Below, in pieces: positions 52,565 through 61,370 of a stretch of DNA of 64,000 bases. The notes under the pieces are model-generated. The model saw only the letters and a list, made by a program, of their open reading frames with translations. It did not search any database and was not told the origin of the DNA. How positions within the stretch are numbered: position 1 is the stretch's first letter; each line of letters begins with the position of its first letter. The DNA comes from an uncultured Lachnospiraceae bacterium (GTDB lineage Bacteria; Bacillota; Clostridia; Lachnospirales; Lachnospiraceae): positions 66,668 through 130,667 of the forward strand of contig CADBXF010000010.1 in the NCBI GenBank assembly GCA_902798585.1. Reading direction: 5' to 3'. The translations under genes were made by a program, and so were the position numbers.

Positions 52565-52593
52565 ATTATATCCGATTCCGGTTTGACTTACAA
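52565..52593 (-). promoter_or_regulatory. Promoter of comEA and the two-component operon
   Basis: Minus strand TTGTAA, 17 bases, TATAAT, directly downstream of the argD terminator. Confidence 0.65.
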
Positions 52594-52631
52594 TAAAAAA
52601 AGCGCGGAAATCATGCCAAATTCCGCGCTTT
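52592..52631 (-). terminator. Terminator of the arg operon (after argD)
   Basis: Stem AAAGCGCGGAA/TTCCGCGCTTT (11 bases) with loop of 11, followed on the minus strand by more T (seven in a row). It separates the arg genes from comEA. Confidence 0.93.
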
Positions 52632-52704
52632 ACTTTTGTACAATTCCTATAGTCCCGACCCGGAGACGGGAAATTCATTTCCGAGTTCCCGGGTACAGCC
52701 GCAT

Positions 52705-53901
52705 TCAGCCGACAACCTTGCGGATTGCCCTGCGAAGCTTTTCGGCCATCTCATCCACATGCGCCTCCGTCACTACAAGCGGCGGAATAAAGCGGATTAC
52801 ATTGCTGCCTGCGGCAATCAATATACAGCCCTCGACCATCGTCGCCTTCACGATGTCTCCGACCGGAATGCTGAATTCGAGGCCCTGCATCAGTCCGATT
52901 CCGCGGTGGTCGGTAATCACGGAAAATTCTCCGCGAATCGCCTCGAGCGTGTCCCACAGATATACGGAAACCTTCTTCACATTGTCAACTACGGCAAGTC
53001 TCTCAAACTCGTCGAACACCGTCTCCACCGCGCGGCATGCAAAAGGATTTCCGCCGTATGTGGAGCCGTGATCTCCGGGGACAAGCGCCTCCGCAGCCTC
53101 GCCTCTTGCTGCAAATGCGCCGACCGGAACGCCGCATCCGAGAGCCTTCGCCATCGTCACGACATCCGGAAGCACACCGTACTGCTCATAGGCAAACATG
53201 GTACCCGTACGACCCATTCCGCACTGAATTTCATCGAGAATCAGAAGAATATCGTTGTCATCGCAAAGTTTGCGGACGCCCTGCAGGAAGTCTTTGTCGG
53301 CAGGATAAATACCGCCCTCTCCCTGTACGGTCTCCATGATGATTGCCGCCGTACGGTCGTCGATGAGGGCCTTCACGCTCTCAAGATTATTGTATTCTGC
53401 GAACAGAACGCCTCCGATCAAAGGCTCGAACGGCTCGCGATATGCAGCTTTTCCGGTTACGGCTACCGCTCCGAGCGTGCGGCCGTGGAAGGAATGATTC
53501 ATCGCAATTATCGTGCTGTCCGCATGACCGTGCTTGTTGTAATAGAGCTTTCTCGCAACCTTGATTGCACCCTCTACCGCCTCGGCGCCGCTGTTTGTGA
53601 AAAATACGCGGTCCATTCCGGATGCCTTGCACACGCGCTGAGCAGCCACTGTTGCAGGCACATTGTAGTAATAGTTGGAGGTGTGAAGAAGCTTGTCAAC
53701 CTGATCCTTCAGCGCCGCTTTGTAATTATCATTGCTGTAACCGAGCGCGAACACGGCGATTCCCGCCGCAAAATCCAGGTATTTCGTCCCGTCGGTCTCA
53801 TAGAGATACAGTCCCTCGCCGTGGTCGAGCACCATCGGAAAACGCCCGTAAGTATGCATGAGCACGGACTCCGCCGTATTCATTATCTGCTGTTTATCCA
53901 T
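52705..53901 (-). CDS. argD: Acetylornithine aminotransferase
   Basis: ArgD (398 residues) is a PLP-dependent class III aminotransferase that converts N-acetylglutamate semialdehyde to N-acetylornithine. Motifs: DGTKYLDFAAGIAVFALG, VFFTNSGAEAVEGAIKVARK, NHSFHGRTLGAVAVTG, METVQGEGGIYPA, LLILDEIQCGMGRTGTMFAYE and the PLP Lys in VTMAKALGCGVPVGAF. ATG 53899-53901 with aggaga site. Last gene of argC-argJ-argB-argD; it starts 80 bases after argB. Confidence 0.95.
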   Translation of the reverse strand: MDKQQIMNTAESVLMHTYGRFPMVLDHGEGLYLYETDGTKYLDFAAGIAVFALGYSNDNYKAALKDQVDKLLHTSNYYYNVPATVAAQRVCKASGMDRVFFTNSGAEAVEGAIKVARKLYYNKHGHADSTIIAMNHSFHGRTLGAVAVTGKAAYREPFEPLIGGVLFAEYNNLESVKALIDDRTAAIIMETVQGEGGIYPADKDFLQGVRKLCDDNDILLILDEIQCGMGRTGTMFAYEQYGVLPDVVTMAKALGCGVPVGAFAARGEAAEALVPGDHGSTYGGNPFACRAVETVFDEFERLAVVDNVKKVSVYLWDTLEAIRGEFSVITDHRGIGLMQGLEFSIPVGDIVKATMVEGCILIAAGSNVIRFIPPLVVTEAHVDEMAEKLRRAIRKVVG

Positions 53902-53981
53902 GGAAATCTCCTATTCTGCGGACGGAATCCACAGCAGGCAGTCTGTGCTGCCGCCCGGTCGCATCCGCCGAAGCCGTTTAC

Positions 53982-54890
53982 CTACAAATCCGCGCGATTG
54001 CTCTGCCAGCCTTCACGGACATCGTCGATAATCGCCGTTCCGATACCTTTCTCGGTGAAGAACTCAAGCAGAAGGCAATGCGGGCGTCGACCGTCCAGAA
54101 TATGTACGCGGGATACGCCGCAGTTCACTGCATCGATACAGTTTTTAAGCTTCGGAATCATTCCGCCGCCGACATAACCGTCCTCAATCAGCTTCTCCGC
54201 ATCCGAGAGCGTCAATACGGACAGTAGCGTGGACGGGTCCTTGGGATCCCTGTAAACGCCCTCGATATCCGTGAGGAATGCGAGTTTTTCGGCGCTCAAA
54301 GCCTCTGCAATCGCACATGCGGCATCATCCGCATTGATATTGTAAGTCTGAAAATCGTCGTCCATACCGATCGGTGCAATCACCGGGACATAACCGTTCT
54401 TAATCAGCGTGTTAATCAGATTCGCATTAACGCTCTTAACCTCGCCGACAAAGCCGATATCCTGCCCGTCCACGGTCTTTCTGCGAACCGTAAGCATGTT
54501 GCCGTCCTTGCCGCTGATGCCGGCCGCACGCACACCATTGGCCTCGAGAAGCTGCACCAGACTCTTGTTAACCTTGTTGAGAACCATCTCGGCAACTTCC
54601 ATTGTGTCGGCATCGGTCACACGAAGTCCGCTCACAAACTGCGGCTCCTTGCCCATAAGGCCGACCCATTTGCTGATTTCCTTGCCGCCGCCGTGTACAA
54701 TCACGGGATGCATTCCGACGAGCTTAAGAAGCGCTATATCCTGGCTGACCTTCTTTTTGAGCTCCTCGTCCAGCATCGCGCTGCCGCCGTATTTGACGAC
54801 CACGGTCTTATTGCTGAATTCACGGATATAAGGAAGCGCCTCAATCAGCGTCTGCGCCTTGTCCATCATACTGTCGATCCTGTCTGCCAT
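53982..54890 (-). CDS. argB: Acetylglutamate kinase
   Basis: ArgB (302 residues) phosphorylates N-acetylglutamate, usually the arginine-inhibited step. Motifs: [57 protein letters not shown] and [14 protein letters not shown]. The N-terminal helix before the first motif (about 25 residues) is of the kind found in hexameric, arginine-sensitive kinases. Start ATG 54888-54890 with aggaggaaat. It begins 17 bases after argJ. Confidence 0.95.
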   Translation of the reverse strand: MADRIDSMMDKAQTLIEALPYIREFSNKTVVVKYGGSAMLDEELKKKVSQDIALLKLVGMHPVIVHGGGKEISKWVGLMGKEPQFVSGLRVTDADTMEVAEMVLNKVNKSLVQLLEANGVRAAGISGKDGNMLTVRRKTVDGQDIGFVGEVKSVNANLINTLIKNGYVPVIAPIGMDDDFQTYNINADDAACAIAEALSAEKLAFLTDIEGVYRDPKDPSTLLSVLTLSDAEKLIEDGYVGGGMIPKLKNCIDAVNCGVSRVHILDGRRPHCLLLEFFTEKGIGTAIIDDVREGWQSNRADL

Positions 54891-54907
54891 ATTTCCTCCT
54901 AAACCGA

Positions 54908-56134
54908 TTACGACCGGTAATCTCCGTTGATTTTCACATAGTCGTAAGTCAAATCGCATCCCCATGCAGTCGCCTTTTCATAGCCGTCGTTGCAGTTGAT
55001 GCGGAATGTCATCATTTCCTTCGAAAGCAGGCGGGTTGCCTCCTCCTCGGAATAATCGACCGCCATACCGCCTTTTACAAGCAAATACCGGTCGTCACCG
55101 TCCTGCAGATAGATGTCCACCTTATCGGGGTCGAACTCACCGCCGGAGTAGCCCATTGCGCACAGAACGCGTCCCCAGTTGGCGTCGCTTCCGTAAAATG
55201 CAGCCTTCACAAGGTTCGAGGAAATCACGGCCTTCGCGATTTTCACGGCGTCCTCATGTGTTCGCGCATGGCGCACCTTGACCTCGAGAAGCTTCGTCGC
55301 ACCCTCGCCGTCCTTCGCCATCTTCATCGCAAGATCCTTGCAGACGAGGAACAATGCCAGCACAAAATCCTCGTAAACCTTATTTTTCTTCGTAATCTTC
55401 TCGTTTCCGGCGAGACCGTTTGCGAGCACGATAAAGGTGTCGTTCGTCGAGGTGTCGCGGTCAACGGAAATCATGTTGAAGGTGTCTGCAACCACCTGCG
55501 AAACAGCTTCCTGCAGGAGCGCTTCGTCGATGTTAATGTCGGTCGTCACAACCGAGAGCATGGTCGCCATGTTCGGATGAATCATGCCGGAGCCCTTGCT
55601 CATACCGCCGAGCGTTACCTCAATCTCATCCTCCGCGGTAAACTGGCACGCCACGGTCTTGCAAACCGTATCCGTTGTCATAATCGCCTGCGCCGCATTC
55701 AGACCGTCCTCCTCAGCGCTTCCGAGGGAAATGCACGCCTCGTGAATTCCCGGTAGAATCACATTCATCGGCATCGGCTGACCGATTACTCCCGTCGATG
55801 CGGTAAACACCTGATCCGCAGTGCATCCGAGTCCTTCCGCGGTCGCTGTTGCCATCGCAAGGTCGTCGGTCACGCCCTGCGCGCCCATGCAGGCATTTGC
55901 AATGCCGGAGTTGAGCACAACCGCATGCTTCGGCTTTCCGTTTTTAAGAATTTCGATATCGCGCACGACCGGCGCCGCCTTCACCTTGTTCGTAGTGAAT
56001 GTCGCGCCCGCAACGCACGGCGTTTCGCTGTACACAAGCGCAATGTCCTTTTTATTTTTCTTACGGATCCCCGCGATTACGCCGCTCGCGGAAAATCCCT
56101 TCGGTGTCGTAACATTTCCTTTAAACTTTCTCAT
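54908..56134 (-). CDS. argJ: Bifunctional glutamate N-acetyltransferase ArgJ
   Basis: ArgJ (408 residues) transfers acetyl from acetylornithine to glutamate, recycling it; bifunctional forms also use acetyl-CoA. It is made as one chain and cuts itself before a Thr: the motif here is [17 protein letters not shown] (about residue 190). Other segments: [50 protein letters not shown] and [17 protein letters not shown]. The ATG at 56132-56134 is preferred because ggagg lies 7 bases ahead. It has its own promoter (56171-56199) in the gap to argC. Confidence 0.94.
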   Translation of the reverse strand: MRKFKGNVTTPKGFSASGVIAGIRKKNKKDIALVYSETPCVAGATFTTNKVKAAPVVRDIEILKNGKPKHAVVLNSGIANACMGAQGVTDDLAMATATAEGLGCTADQVFTASTGVIGQPMPMNVILPGIHEACISLGSAEEDGLNAAQAIMTTDTVCKTVACQFTAEDEIEVTLGGMSKGSGMIHPNMATMLSVVTTDINIDEALLQEAVSQVVADTFNMISVDRDTSTNDTFIVLANGLAGNEKITKKNKVYEDFVLALFLVCKDLAMKMAKDGEGATKLLEVKVRHARTHEDAVKIAKAVISSNLVKAAFYGSDANWGRVLCAMGYSGGEFDPDKVDIYLQDGDDRYLLVKGGMAVDYSEEEATRLLSKEMMTFRINCNDGYEKATAWGCDLTYDYVKINGDYRS

Positions 56135-56170
56135 ATCCAAACCTCCGCCTTACGGCTTTACTGAATAGGT

Positions 56171-56199
56171 ATTATACTCCGCATTTACGGAAACTGCAA
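56171..56199 (-). promoter_or_regulatory. Promoter of argJ-argB-argD with possible ArgR site
   Basis: Minus strand TTGCAG, 17 bases, TATAAT. Overlapping the -10 on the plus strand is TGAATAGGTATTAT (56162-56175), a partial match to the ArgR consensus TGAAT-N4-ATTCA. The ArgR call is weak; the promoter call is good. The gap upstream also holds overlapping inverted repeats (ATTTTCC/GGAAAAT and CCGCAT/ATGCGG). Confidence 0.6.
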
Positions 56200-56254
56200 T
56201 CCGCATTTTCCATAGAAACATGCGGAAAATAACTGTTTTCCCTATCCAATCTTA

Positions 56255-57199
56255 CTACAGGTTGAGTCCTTTGGCCTCATCTGTCCCGAGAACGATGTTC
56301 ATGCATTCGATGGCCGCGCCGCTCGCACCCTTCCCCAGATTGTCAAACCGCGTCGCTGCAACGATTCGATCGTCGTTGCCGGTCACGAGAATTTCCATGC
56401 CGTCCCAACCCGCGCAGGCGTCGGAGAAAAGCGCTCCGCCGGCCTCGACATCCGCACCGAACGGAAGAACGCGGATGAATTTCTCGTCCTTGTAGTAATC
56501 CGCGAAGAAATCACGAAGCTCCGCGGGAGTAATTTTCTTTGCGAGACGGTCGGTGAAAAGCGGTACCTGCACAATCATGCCGCTGTGGTAGTCCGTCGTC
56601 ATCGGGCAGAACAACGGCTCCGCCGCAAGTCCGACAATCTGCTTCATCTCCTTCAGATGCTTATGGCTCTGGCCCCATGCATACATCCGGGCGGAACTGA
56701 ATTTGTCTTCGCGGTTCTCATCCTCATACGCAGCAATCAGCTTCTTGCCGCCGCCGCTGTACCCGGACACAGCAAATACGGAAACCGGATAATCCGCAGG
56801 GAGAATGCCCTTTTTCACCAACGGATAGCCGATTGCGATAAAGCCCGAGGCATAGCATCCGGGCACGGAGATTCTTTTGCCGGAGCGGATTGCCGCTCTG
56901 TGCTCCGCAGACAGCTCCGGAAAACCGTAAGCCCAATCGGGGTTGGTTCTGTGCGCCGTCGAGGTATCGATAATCACCACATCGTCCTTTGCCATCGCAG
57001 CGGCTTCAACGGCTGCCGCATCGGGAAGGCACAAAAAAGTGATGTCCGAAGCATTGATGTATTCCCGGATGGTATCGGGATCCTTCCTAAGCTCCGAGGG
57101 AATCTTCAGAAGCTCCACATCATCCCTTCCCTCGAACCGCTCGAAGATGCGAAGTCCGGTGGTTCCTTCACTGCCGTCGATAAACACTTTTGTTTTCAT
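56255..57199 (-). CDS. argC: N-acetyl-gamma-glutamyl-phosphate reductase, type 2
   Basis: ArgC (314 residues) reduces N-acetylglutamyl phosphate with NADPH. The shorter type 2 form is recognised by MKTKVFIDGSEGTTGLRIFERF, ITFLCLPDAAAVEAAAM, VVIIDTSTAHRTNPDWAYGFPE, the catalytic Cys in ISVPGCYASGFIAIGYPL, and VSGYSGGGKKLIAAYE. Start ATG 57197-57199 with aaggagt. It follows maf by 45 bases. Upstream of the ribosome site is a short inverted repeat (TTCAT/ATGAA, 57213-57229) whose meaning is unclear. Confidence 0.93.
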   Translation of the reverse strand: MKTKVFIDGSEGTTGLRIFERFEGRDDVELLKIPSELRKDPDTIREYINASDITFLCLPDAAAVEAAAMAKDDVVIIDTSTAHRTNPDWAYGFPELSAEHRAAIRSGKRISVPGCYASGFIAIGYPLVKKGILPADYPVSVFAVSGYSGGGKKLIAAYEDENREDKFSSARMYAWGQSHKHLKEMKQIVGLAAEPLFCPMTTDYHSGMIVQVPLFTDRLAKKITPAELRDFFADYYKDEKFIRVLPFGADVEAGGALFSDACAGWDGMEILVTGNDDRIVAATRFDNLGKGASGAAIECMNIVLGTDEAKGLNL

Positions 57200-57244
57200 A
57201 TTTGTACTCCTTTTCATGCATAAAATGAATTAATTTGCGCATTT

Positions 57245-57841
57245 TTATTGTTCGGTCAAAACGCCGAGATTTCGCATTCTGTTGTACAGCCCGCACATCG
57301 GCAGCCCAACCACGGTGTAAAAATCACCGTAAATCCCGGTAATAAACCGTCCGCCGAGCCCCTGTACCGCATAAGCGCCCGCCTTGTCCATCGGCTCTCC
57401 CGTGCTTACATACCATCGGATTTCCTCGTCGCTCATCGGCGCAAACGCGACATCCGCCCGCTCGTAAAATGTCTCCCGGTGCACTTTTCCGTTCCTTTTC
57501 ATAATCAGGCACACGCCCGTATACACGGAGTTCGTATCGCCGGAGAGGTCCGAAAGCATGGCCTCCGCCGCTTTACAATCTGCCGGTTTCCCGAGCATCT
57601 TACCGTCTTTCCACACGATTGTATCGCTTCCGATCACAAGGAAATCCTCCGAACTGTGCCGGGAAGCCACGGCTTCCGCCTTGCACGCAGCGAGCTCCGA
57701 GACGATGCGTCCGGGTTCCGTTTCGCCGGTCGTCTCCTCGGTGTCGGAAACCTCGACGGTAAAGTCGACGCCTAACATTGTAAGAATCTCCCGTCGCCTC
57801 GGCGAGGCGCTCGCAAGGATAACCGGTATTGTCTGTCGCAT
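57245..57841 (-). CDS. maf: Maf-like nucleotide pyrophosphatase
   Basis: A 198-residue Maf/YhdE-family nucleoside triphosphate pyrophosphatase that hydrolyses dTTP/UTP or modified nucleotides. Motifs: VILASASPRRREILTML, KAEAVASRHSSEDFLVIGSDTIV (catalytic Asp), MLGKPADCKAAEAML, MDKAGAYAVQGLGGRFI. The QG-x-G pattern fits the dTTP/UTP subgroup. ATG 57839-57841 with ggagggg site. Upstream gene of the argC run, with its own promoter at 57875-57903. Confidence 0.93.
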   Translation of the reverse strand: MRQTIPVILASASPRRREILTMLGVDFTVEVSDTEETTGETEPGRIVSELAACKAEAVASRHSSEDFLVIGSDTIVWKDGKMLGKPADCKAAEAMLSDLSGDTNSVYTGVCLIMKRNGKVHRETFYERADVAFAPMSDEEIRWYVSTGEPMDKAGAYAVQGLGGRFITGIYGDFYTVVGLPMCGLYNRMRNLGVLTEQ

Positions 57842-57874
57842 TGCCGTCCCCTCCGTTTCGTGAAAGATGTTGCC

Positions 57875-57903
57875 ATTCTAAACCCGTTTTATAAAAATTG
57901 CAA
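57875..57903 (-). promoter_or_regulatory. Promoter of maf-argC
   Basis: Minus strand TTGCAA, 17 bases, TAGAAT. The inverted repeat TGTTGC/GCAACA (57869-57874 and 57900-57905) brackets the whole promoter. The rest of the 277-base gap to argG is AT-rich on this side and GC-richer near argG. Confidence 0.6.
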
Positions 57904-57970
57904 CATATTTTTGTGAATCTTTTGTAAAATTATGCAGATTGACGGTTTTTCATAAAATTGCGAAAAATAC

Positions 57971-57999
57971 TTGCTTTTCCGTGTCGTTTGATGTACCTT
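57971..57999 (+). promoter_or_regulatory. Likely promoter of argG
   Basis: TTGCTT, 17 bases, TACCTT; the -10 is poor. The leader from about 58006 to the start codon is about 110 bases and rich in CGG/GCG. No clear ArgR site or riboswitch was found in it. Confidence 0.4.
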
Positions 58000-58118
58000 T
58001 ATCATCAAGCGGCGGCGCATACCGTTTGCGCGGGTATTTTACGGCGGTTTCCGTGGGAATCGCGAATCACCCTTACGCCGACATTCTATTGAAACTTTGT
58101 GTATAGGAGGCTTTACCA

Positions 58119-59342
58119 ATGAAAGAGAAAGTCATTCTTGCGTATTCCGGCGGTCTGGATACCACCGCGATTATCCCGTGGCTTAAAGAAAACTATGATT
58201 ATGAAGTAATCTGCTGCTGCATCGACTGCGGTCAGGAGAGCGAGCTCGACGGTCTTGAGGAGCGCGCGAAATACTGCGGTGCCGAGAAGCTCTACATTCT
58301 CGATGTCAACGATGAGTTTGCCGAGGATTACATCGTTCCCTGCGTTCAGGCGAACACCGTATATGAGAACAAGTACCTTCTCGGTACCTCGATGGCGCGT
58401 CCTTTGATTGCCAAGAAGCTCGTTGAGATTGCCCGCAAGGAGGGCGCTACGGCAATCTGCCACGGCGCTACCGGCAAGGGCAACGACCAGGTTCGTTTCG
58501 AGCTCGGCATCAAGGCTCTCGCTCCCGATCTTAAGATTATCGCTGCATGGAGAAGTCCTTACTGGACCATGAACTCCCGTGAGGAAGAGATTGAGTACTG
58601 CAAGCAGCACGGCATCGATCTTCCGTTCAGCGCCGACAACTCCTACTCCCGCGACCGCAACCTGTGGCACATCAGCCATGAGGGTCTCGAGCTCGAGGAT
58701 CCGGCCAATGCGCCGAACTACGATCATCTCCTTGTTCTCGGCGTTTCTCCCGAGAAGGCTCCCGAGGAGGGCGAGGTTATCTCCCTCTCCTTCGAGAAGG
58801 GTGTTCCGGTTGCCATCAACGGTGTTAAGAAGAAGGTTGCCGATATCATCCGCGACCTCAACAAGCTCGGCGGCAAGCACGGCGTAGGCATCATCGATAT
58901 CGTTGAGAACCGTGTCGTAGGTATGAAGTCCCGCGGTGTGTACGAGACTCCCGGCGGAACCATCCTCATGGAGGCGCATCAGCAGCTTGAGGAACTCATC
59001 GCCGACCGCGATATGATGGCTTTCAAGAAGAACATCAGCAACCGCTTTGCCGACCTCGTTTACGAAGGAAAATGGTTCACTCCTCTTCGCGAGTGCCTGC
59101 AGGCATTTATCGAGAAGTCCCAGGAGTTCGTGACCGGTGAAGTTAAGCTGAAGCTCTACAAGGGAAACATCATCAAGCAGGGAACCACTTCTCCGTACAG
59201 CCTTTACAACGAGAGCATCGCTTCCTTCACAACCGGTGACCTTTACAACCACAAGGATGCCGAGGGCTTCATCAACCTCTTCGGTCTCTCCCTCAAGGTT
59301 CGCGCCATGAAGCAGGCTGAGCTTGACAAGAAGAACAAATAA
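58119..59342 (+). CDS. argG: Argininosuccinate synthase
   Basis: ArgG (407 residues) joins citrulline and aspartate with ATP. The PP-loop is VILAYSGGLDTTAIIPWLK; other motifs are CCIDCGQESELDGLEERAK, YLLGTSMARPLIAKKLVEIA, CHGATGKGNDQVRFELG, PYWTMNSREEEIEYCKQHG and DNSYSRDRNLWHISHEG. Divergent from the other arg genes, with its own leader and terminator. Ribosome site taggagg. Codon choice is biased towards a few C- or T-ending codons, more than in neighbours, which suggests strong expression. argH and argF are not in the window. Confidence 0.97.
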   Translation: MKEKVILAYSGGLDTTAIIPWLKENYDYEVICCCIDCGQESELDGLEERAKYCGAEKLYILDVNDEFAEDYIVPCVQANTVYENKYLLGTSMARPLIAKKLVEIARKEGATAICHGATGKGNDQVRFELGIKALAPDLKIIAAWRSPYWTMNSREEEIEYCKQHGIDLPFSADNSYSRDRNLWHISHEGLELEDPANAPNYDHLLVLGVSPEKAPEEGEVISLSFEKGVPVAINGVKKKVADIIRDLNKLGGKHGVGIIDIVENRVVGMKSRGVYETPGGTILMEAHQQLEELIADRDMMAFKKNISNRFADLVYEGKWFTPLRECLQAFIEKSQEFVTGEVKLKLYKGNIIKQGTTSPYSLYNESIASFTTGDLYNHKDAEGFINLFGLSLKVRAMKQAELDKKNK

Positions 59343-59392
59343 TTTTTGCAGATGCGGGCTTTCCCGTGTCTGACAATCTCAAAATGCACAAA

Positions 59393-59426
59393 AGAAGGAG
59401 GATTCCGAAGAATCCCCCTTCTTTTT
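59393..59426. terminator. Bidirectional terminator between argG and the lipoprotein gene
   Basis: Stem AGAAGG.GGATTC / GAATCC.CCTTCT with loop CGAA and one A-C mismatch, T-rich on both strands (TTTTT on plus, CTTTTG on minus). It serves the convergent ends of argG and the solute-binding protein gene. Confidence 0.88.
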
Positions 59427-59451
59427 ATTGTACGGTAATCATTCAACAGTC

Positions 59452-61158
59452 TTAGTTTTCATTCAGGTCGATTAGGCGATGTAACAGCTCTATAAGCTCC
59501 TCCGCATCATAATCGTCAACAATTCCCTGTGTGACACTGTATTCATAATCCATGGCATCGTTAATCGAAATTATACTGCTTGAGAACGGAAGCAGGAAAG
59601 CATCTGCCGAAAGCGCCCGCTTTATTCCCGCAACAAAATCTTTGTTTTCAACGGGAATTACATCGAATTTCCAAGTCGGCATCATATACGACTCGCAGGC
59701 ATACCGGCTCACCAGTTTTGCAAGCGTAAACGCATATTCCGCAAGCTTTTCGCTGTCTTCGGAATTCGCATTTACAACAAGTCCGGTCTGCGGTCCTCCG
59801 ACATATTGTCTGGCAGCGGAATCCCCTCCCTTTACGGACGGAAATGTCATAACCGTTGCGCGTTCGCTTCCTGCCAGAGCGGAGCTCGCAAGATTCCAGC
59901 TGCCGTCATACATAAATCCGCAGGCATTCTGCTCGAAGATTTCTTTGGATTCGTCGATTTGTACGACTTTGACATATTTTCTCCGGAACTCCGTGAACTG
60001 CGTTACGGCAGCTACGATCTCCGGGTCATTCCAGGAAACCTTGTAATTTTTGAGGTCCGTCATCTTCTCATAGCCGCAATACCGCATCAGATAATCCCGG
60101 AAAAACATATCAAGGATAAAGTCTTCGCAGGTAATCGGCGTGATTCCGGCCTGCTTCAGCTTCTCGCAGCATTTTACGAATTCTTCATATGTTGTCGGCG
60201 CGCTCTCATATCCTACGGACGAAAGCACCTGCTTATTTGCAAAGACAGCCATATAGTCAATCCCGTACGGAATCATATAGCTTTTCCCATCGATTTTCAT
60301 ACAATCAATCATGGAAGCGGGCAATTCGTCCCTGTAAGCTTCGTAACAGTCACCCAATTCAAATGCGCTGCCGTTCTTCACCACATCCGGTAAATAGTTG
60401 AATATAACATAGGCAATTTCCGGGAAACACCCGTTATCATGAGCAGCAAGCACCCGCGTCTGCTCATCCGAGAGATCTTCTCCGACAAGCAAAAATTCCA
60501 CATCCGGATAGGCGGTCTTTAAATCCGCAATGGCTTTTTCATACGGCTCCGTATACACATCGGGCCCGTATGCCGGAGTCCAGATACGAACAATCTTCTT
60601 CTCAAAAAACTCATGAATCGAGGCTGCCGCTGTCAGATCTTTCATCGCGGTAACAAGCGTTTTGTCCGCATTTACATATTCCCAATACAGTGTGTCATCC
60701 TTCATCAGGGTTCCGCGCAGCTCGCCCGTCCCGGCGGTTATTAACTGTTTCTCCGAAAAATGATAAACTCCGGTTTCCTCGGACACATCGCACTGTCTGC
60801 ACCATTCTTTTACAAATTCAATGTCCCGCTCGAGATAAGTCGGACCCGTAACCGAACATCCCTGATAAATAAGTTCCGCCTCACCGTTTTCGATACGGAT
60901 CAGAAAAACCACACCTGCGGGAAGCTTGCGGTTGGGATCGATTGCATTCTTTTCGGCTGCAAGCATGATTTTCCGCAATGCGGCAAGATCCCCTTTAAGC
61001 TCCGCCTTCGGCTGTTCCGTCGGCGTCGCTGTCACGGTCGGCGTCGTTTTCTTCGTATCCTTCCCGTCGGACTCCTGCTCGCACCCGGCAAGGCACAGCA
61101 GGCAGACGATAAGCAATACCGCAAGAATCGATTTCATTGCACCACAGTTTCTTTTCAT
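59452..61158 (-). CDS. Orphan extracellular solute-binding lipoprotein with extra N-terminal domain
   Basis: A 568-residue lipoprotein. Signal peptide SILAVLLIVCLLCLAGC with lipobox LAGC; Thr/Pro linker (TKKTTPTVTATPTEQPK). A first domain of about 140 residues (LKGDLAALRKIMLAAEKN ... VVFLIRIENGEAELIYQG) is unfamiliar. The second is a family 1 solute-binding domain: KKIVRIWTPAYGPDVYTEPYEKAIADL ... FPEIAYVIFNYLPDVV ... YMIPYGIDYMAVFANKQVL ... FEQNACGFMYDGSWN, resembling sugar-binding proteins. No permease or ATPase gene is adjacent, so it may sense rather than import, or share a transporter encoded elsewhere. Start ATG 61156-61158 with aaggggg. Confidence 0.85.
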   Translation of the reverse strand: MKRNCGAMKSILAVLLIVCLLCLAGCEQESDGKDTKKTTPTVTATPTEQPKAELKGDLAALRKIMLAAEKNAIDPNRKLPAGVVFLIRIENGEAELIYQGCSVTGPTYLERDIEFVKEWCRQCDVSEETGVYHFSEKQLITAGTGELRGTLMKDDTLYWEYVNADKTLVTAMKDLTAAASIHEFFEKKIVRIWTPAYGPDVYTEPYEKAIADLKTAYPDVEFLLVGEDLSDEQTRVLAAHDNGCFPEIAYVIFNYLPDVVKNGSAFELGDCYEAYRDELPASMIDCMKIDGKSYMIPYGIDYMAVFANKQVLSSVGYESAPTTYEEFVKCCEKLKQAGITPITCEDFILDMFFRDYLMRYCGYEKMTDLKNYKVSWNDPEIVAAVTQFTEFRRKYVKVVQIDESKEIFEQNACGFMYDGSWNLASSALAGSERATVMTFPSVKGGDSAARQYVGGPQTGLVVNANSEDSEKLAEYAFTLAKLVSRYACESYMMPTWKFDVIPVENKDFVAGIKRALSADAFLLPFSSSIISINDAMDYEYSVTQGIVDDYDAEELIELLHRLIDLNEN

Positions 61159-61204
61159 TGTTAACCCCCTTGATTTGCCCGTTTTTACTTCACGGTACCT
61201 GCAC

Positions 61205-61234
61205 ATCATATCACAAAAATGTAAATTGTGTCAA
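61205..61234 (-). promoter_or_regulatory. Promoter of the solute-binding lipoprotein gene
   Basis: Minus strand TTGACA, 18 bases, TATGAT. Two direct TGTAAAT repeats (61220-61226, 61236-61242; 16-base period) flank the -35 box and could bind a regulator. Confidence 0.7.
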
Positions 61235-61268
61235 CTGTAAATGTAATTATTATTTACCTCTCAGTGAT

Positions 61269-61307
61269 AAAAACATCCCGGAGCGACGGTACCTCTGCTC
61301 CGGGGTG
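61269..61307 (-). terminator. Terminator after the anti-sigma gene
   Basis: Minus-strand stem CACCCCGGAGC/GCTCCGGGATG (core CCCGGAGC/GCTCCGGG) followed by TTTTTA. It closes the sigma/anti-sigma operon. Confidence 0.85.
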
Positions 61308-61370
61308 CTTTTCGGCTCATCTCAGTCTTTCGCATCGATTCACCGTTGTCTTTGCTTTTTCTGCTTTAGG

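Noticed and set aside
57200-57235. ArgR box before argC (TTCAT ... ATGAA)
   Set aside because: The half-sites are in the wrong orientation relative to the TGAAT-N4-ATTCA consensus, and the arms are only five bases.
58113-59252. A 379-codon open frame on the minus strand, opposite argG
   Set aside because: It is the antisense shadow of argG, whose codon bias keeps the opposite frame open. No ribosome site and no family resemblance; argG has all catalytic motifs.
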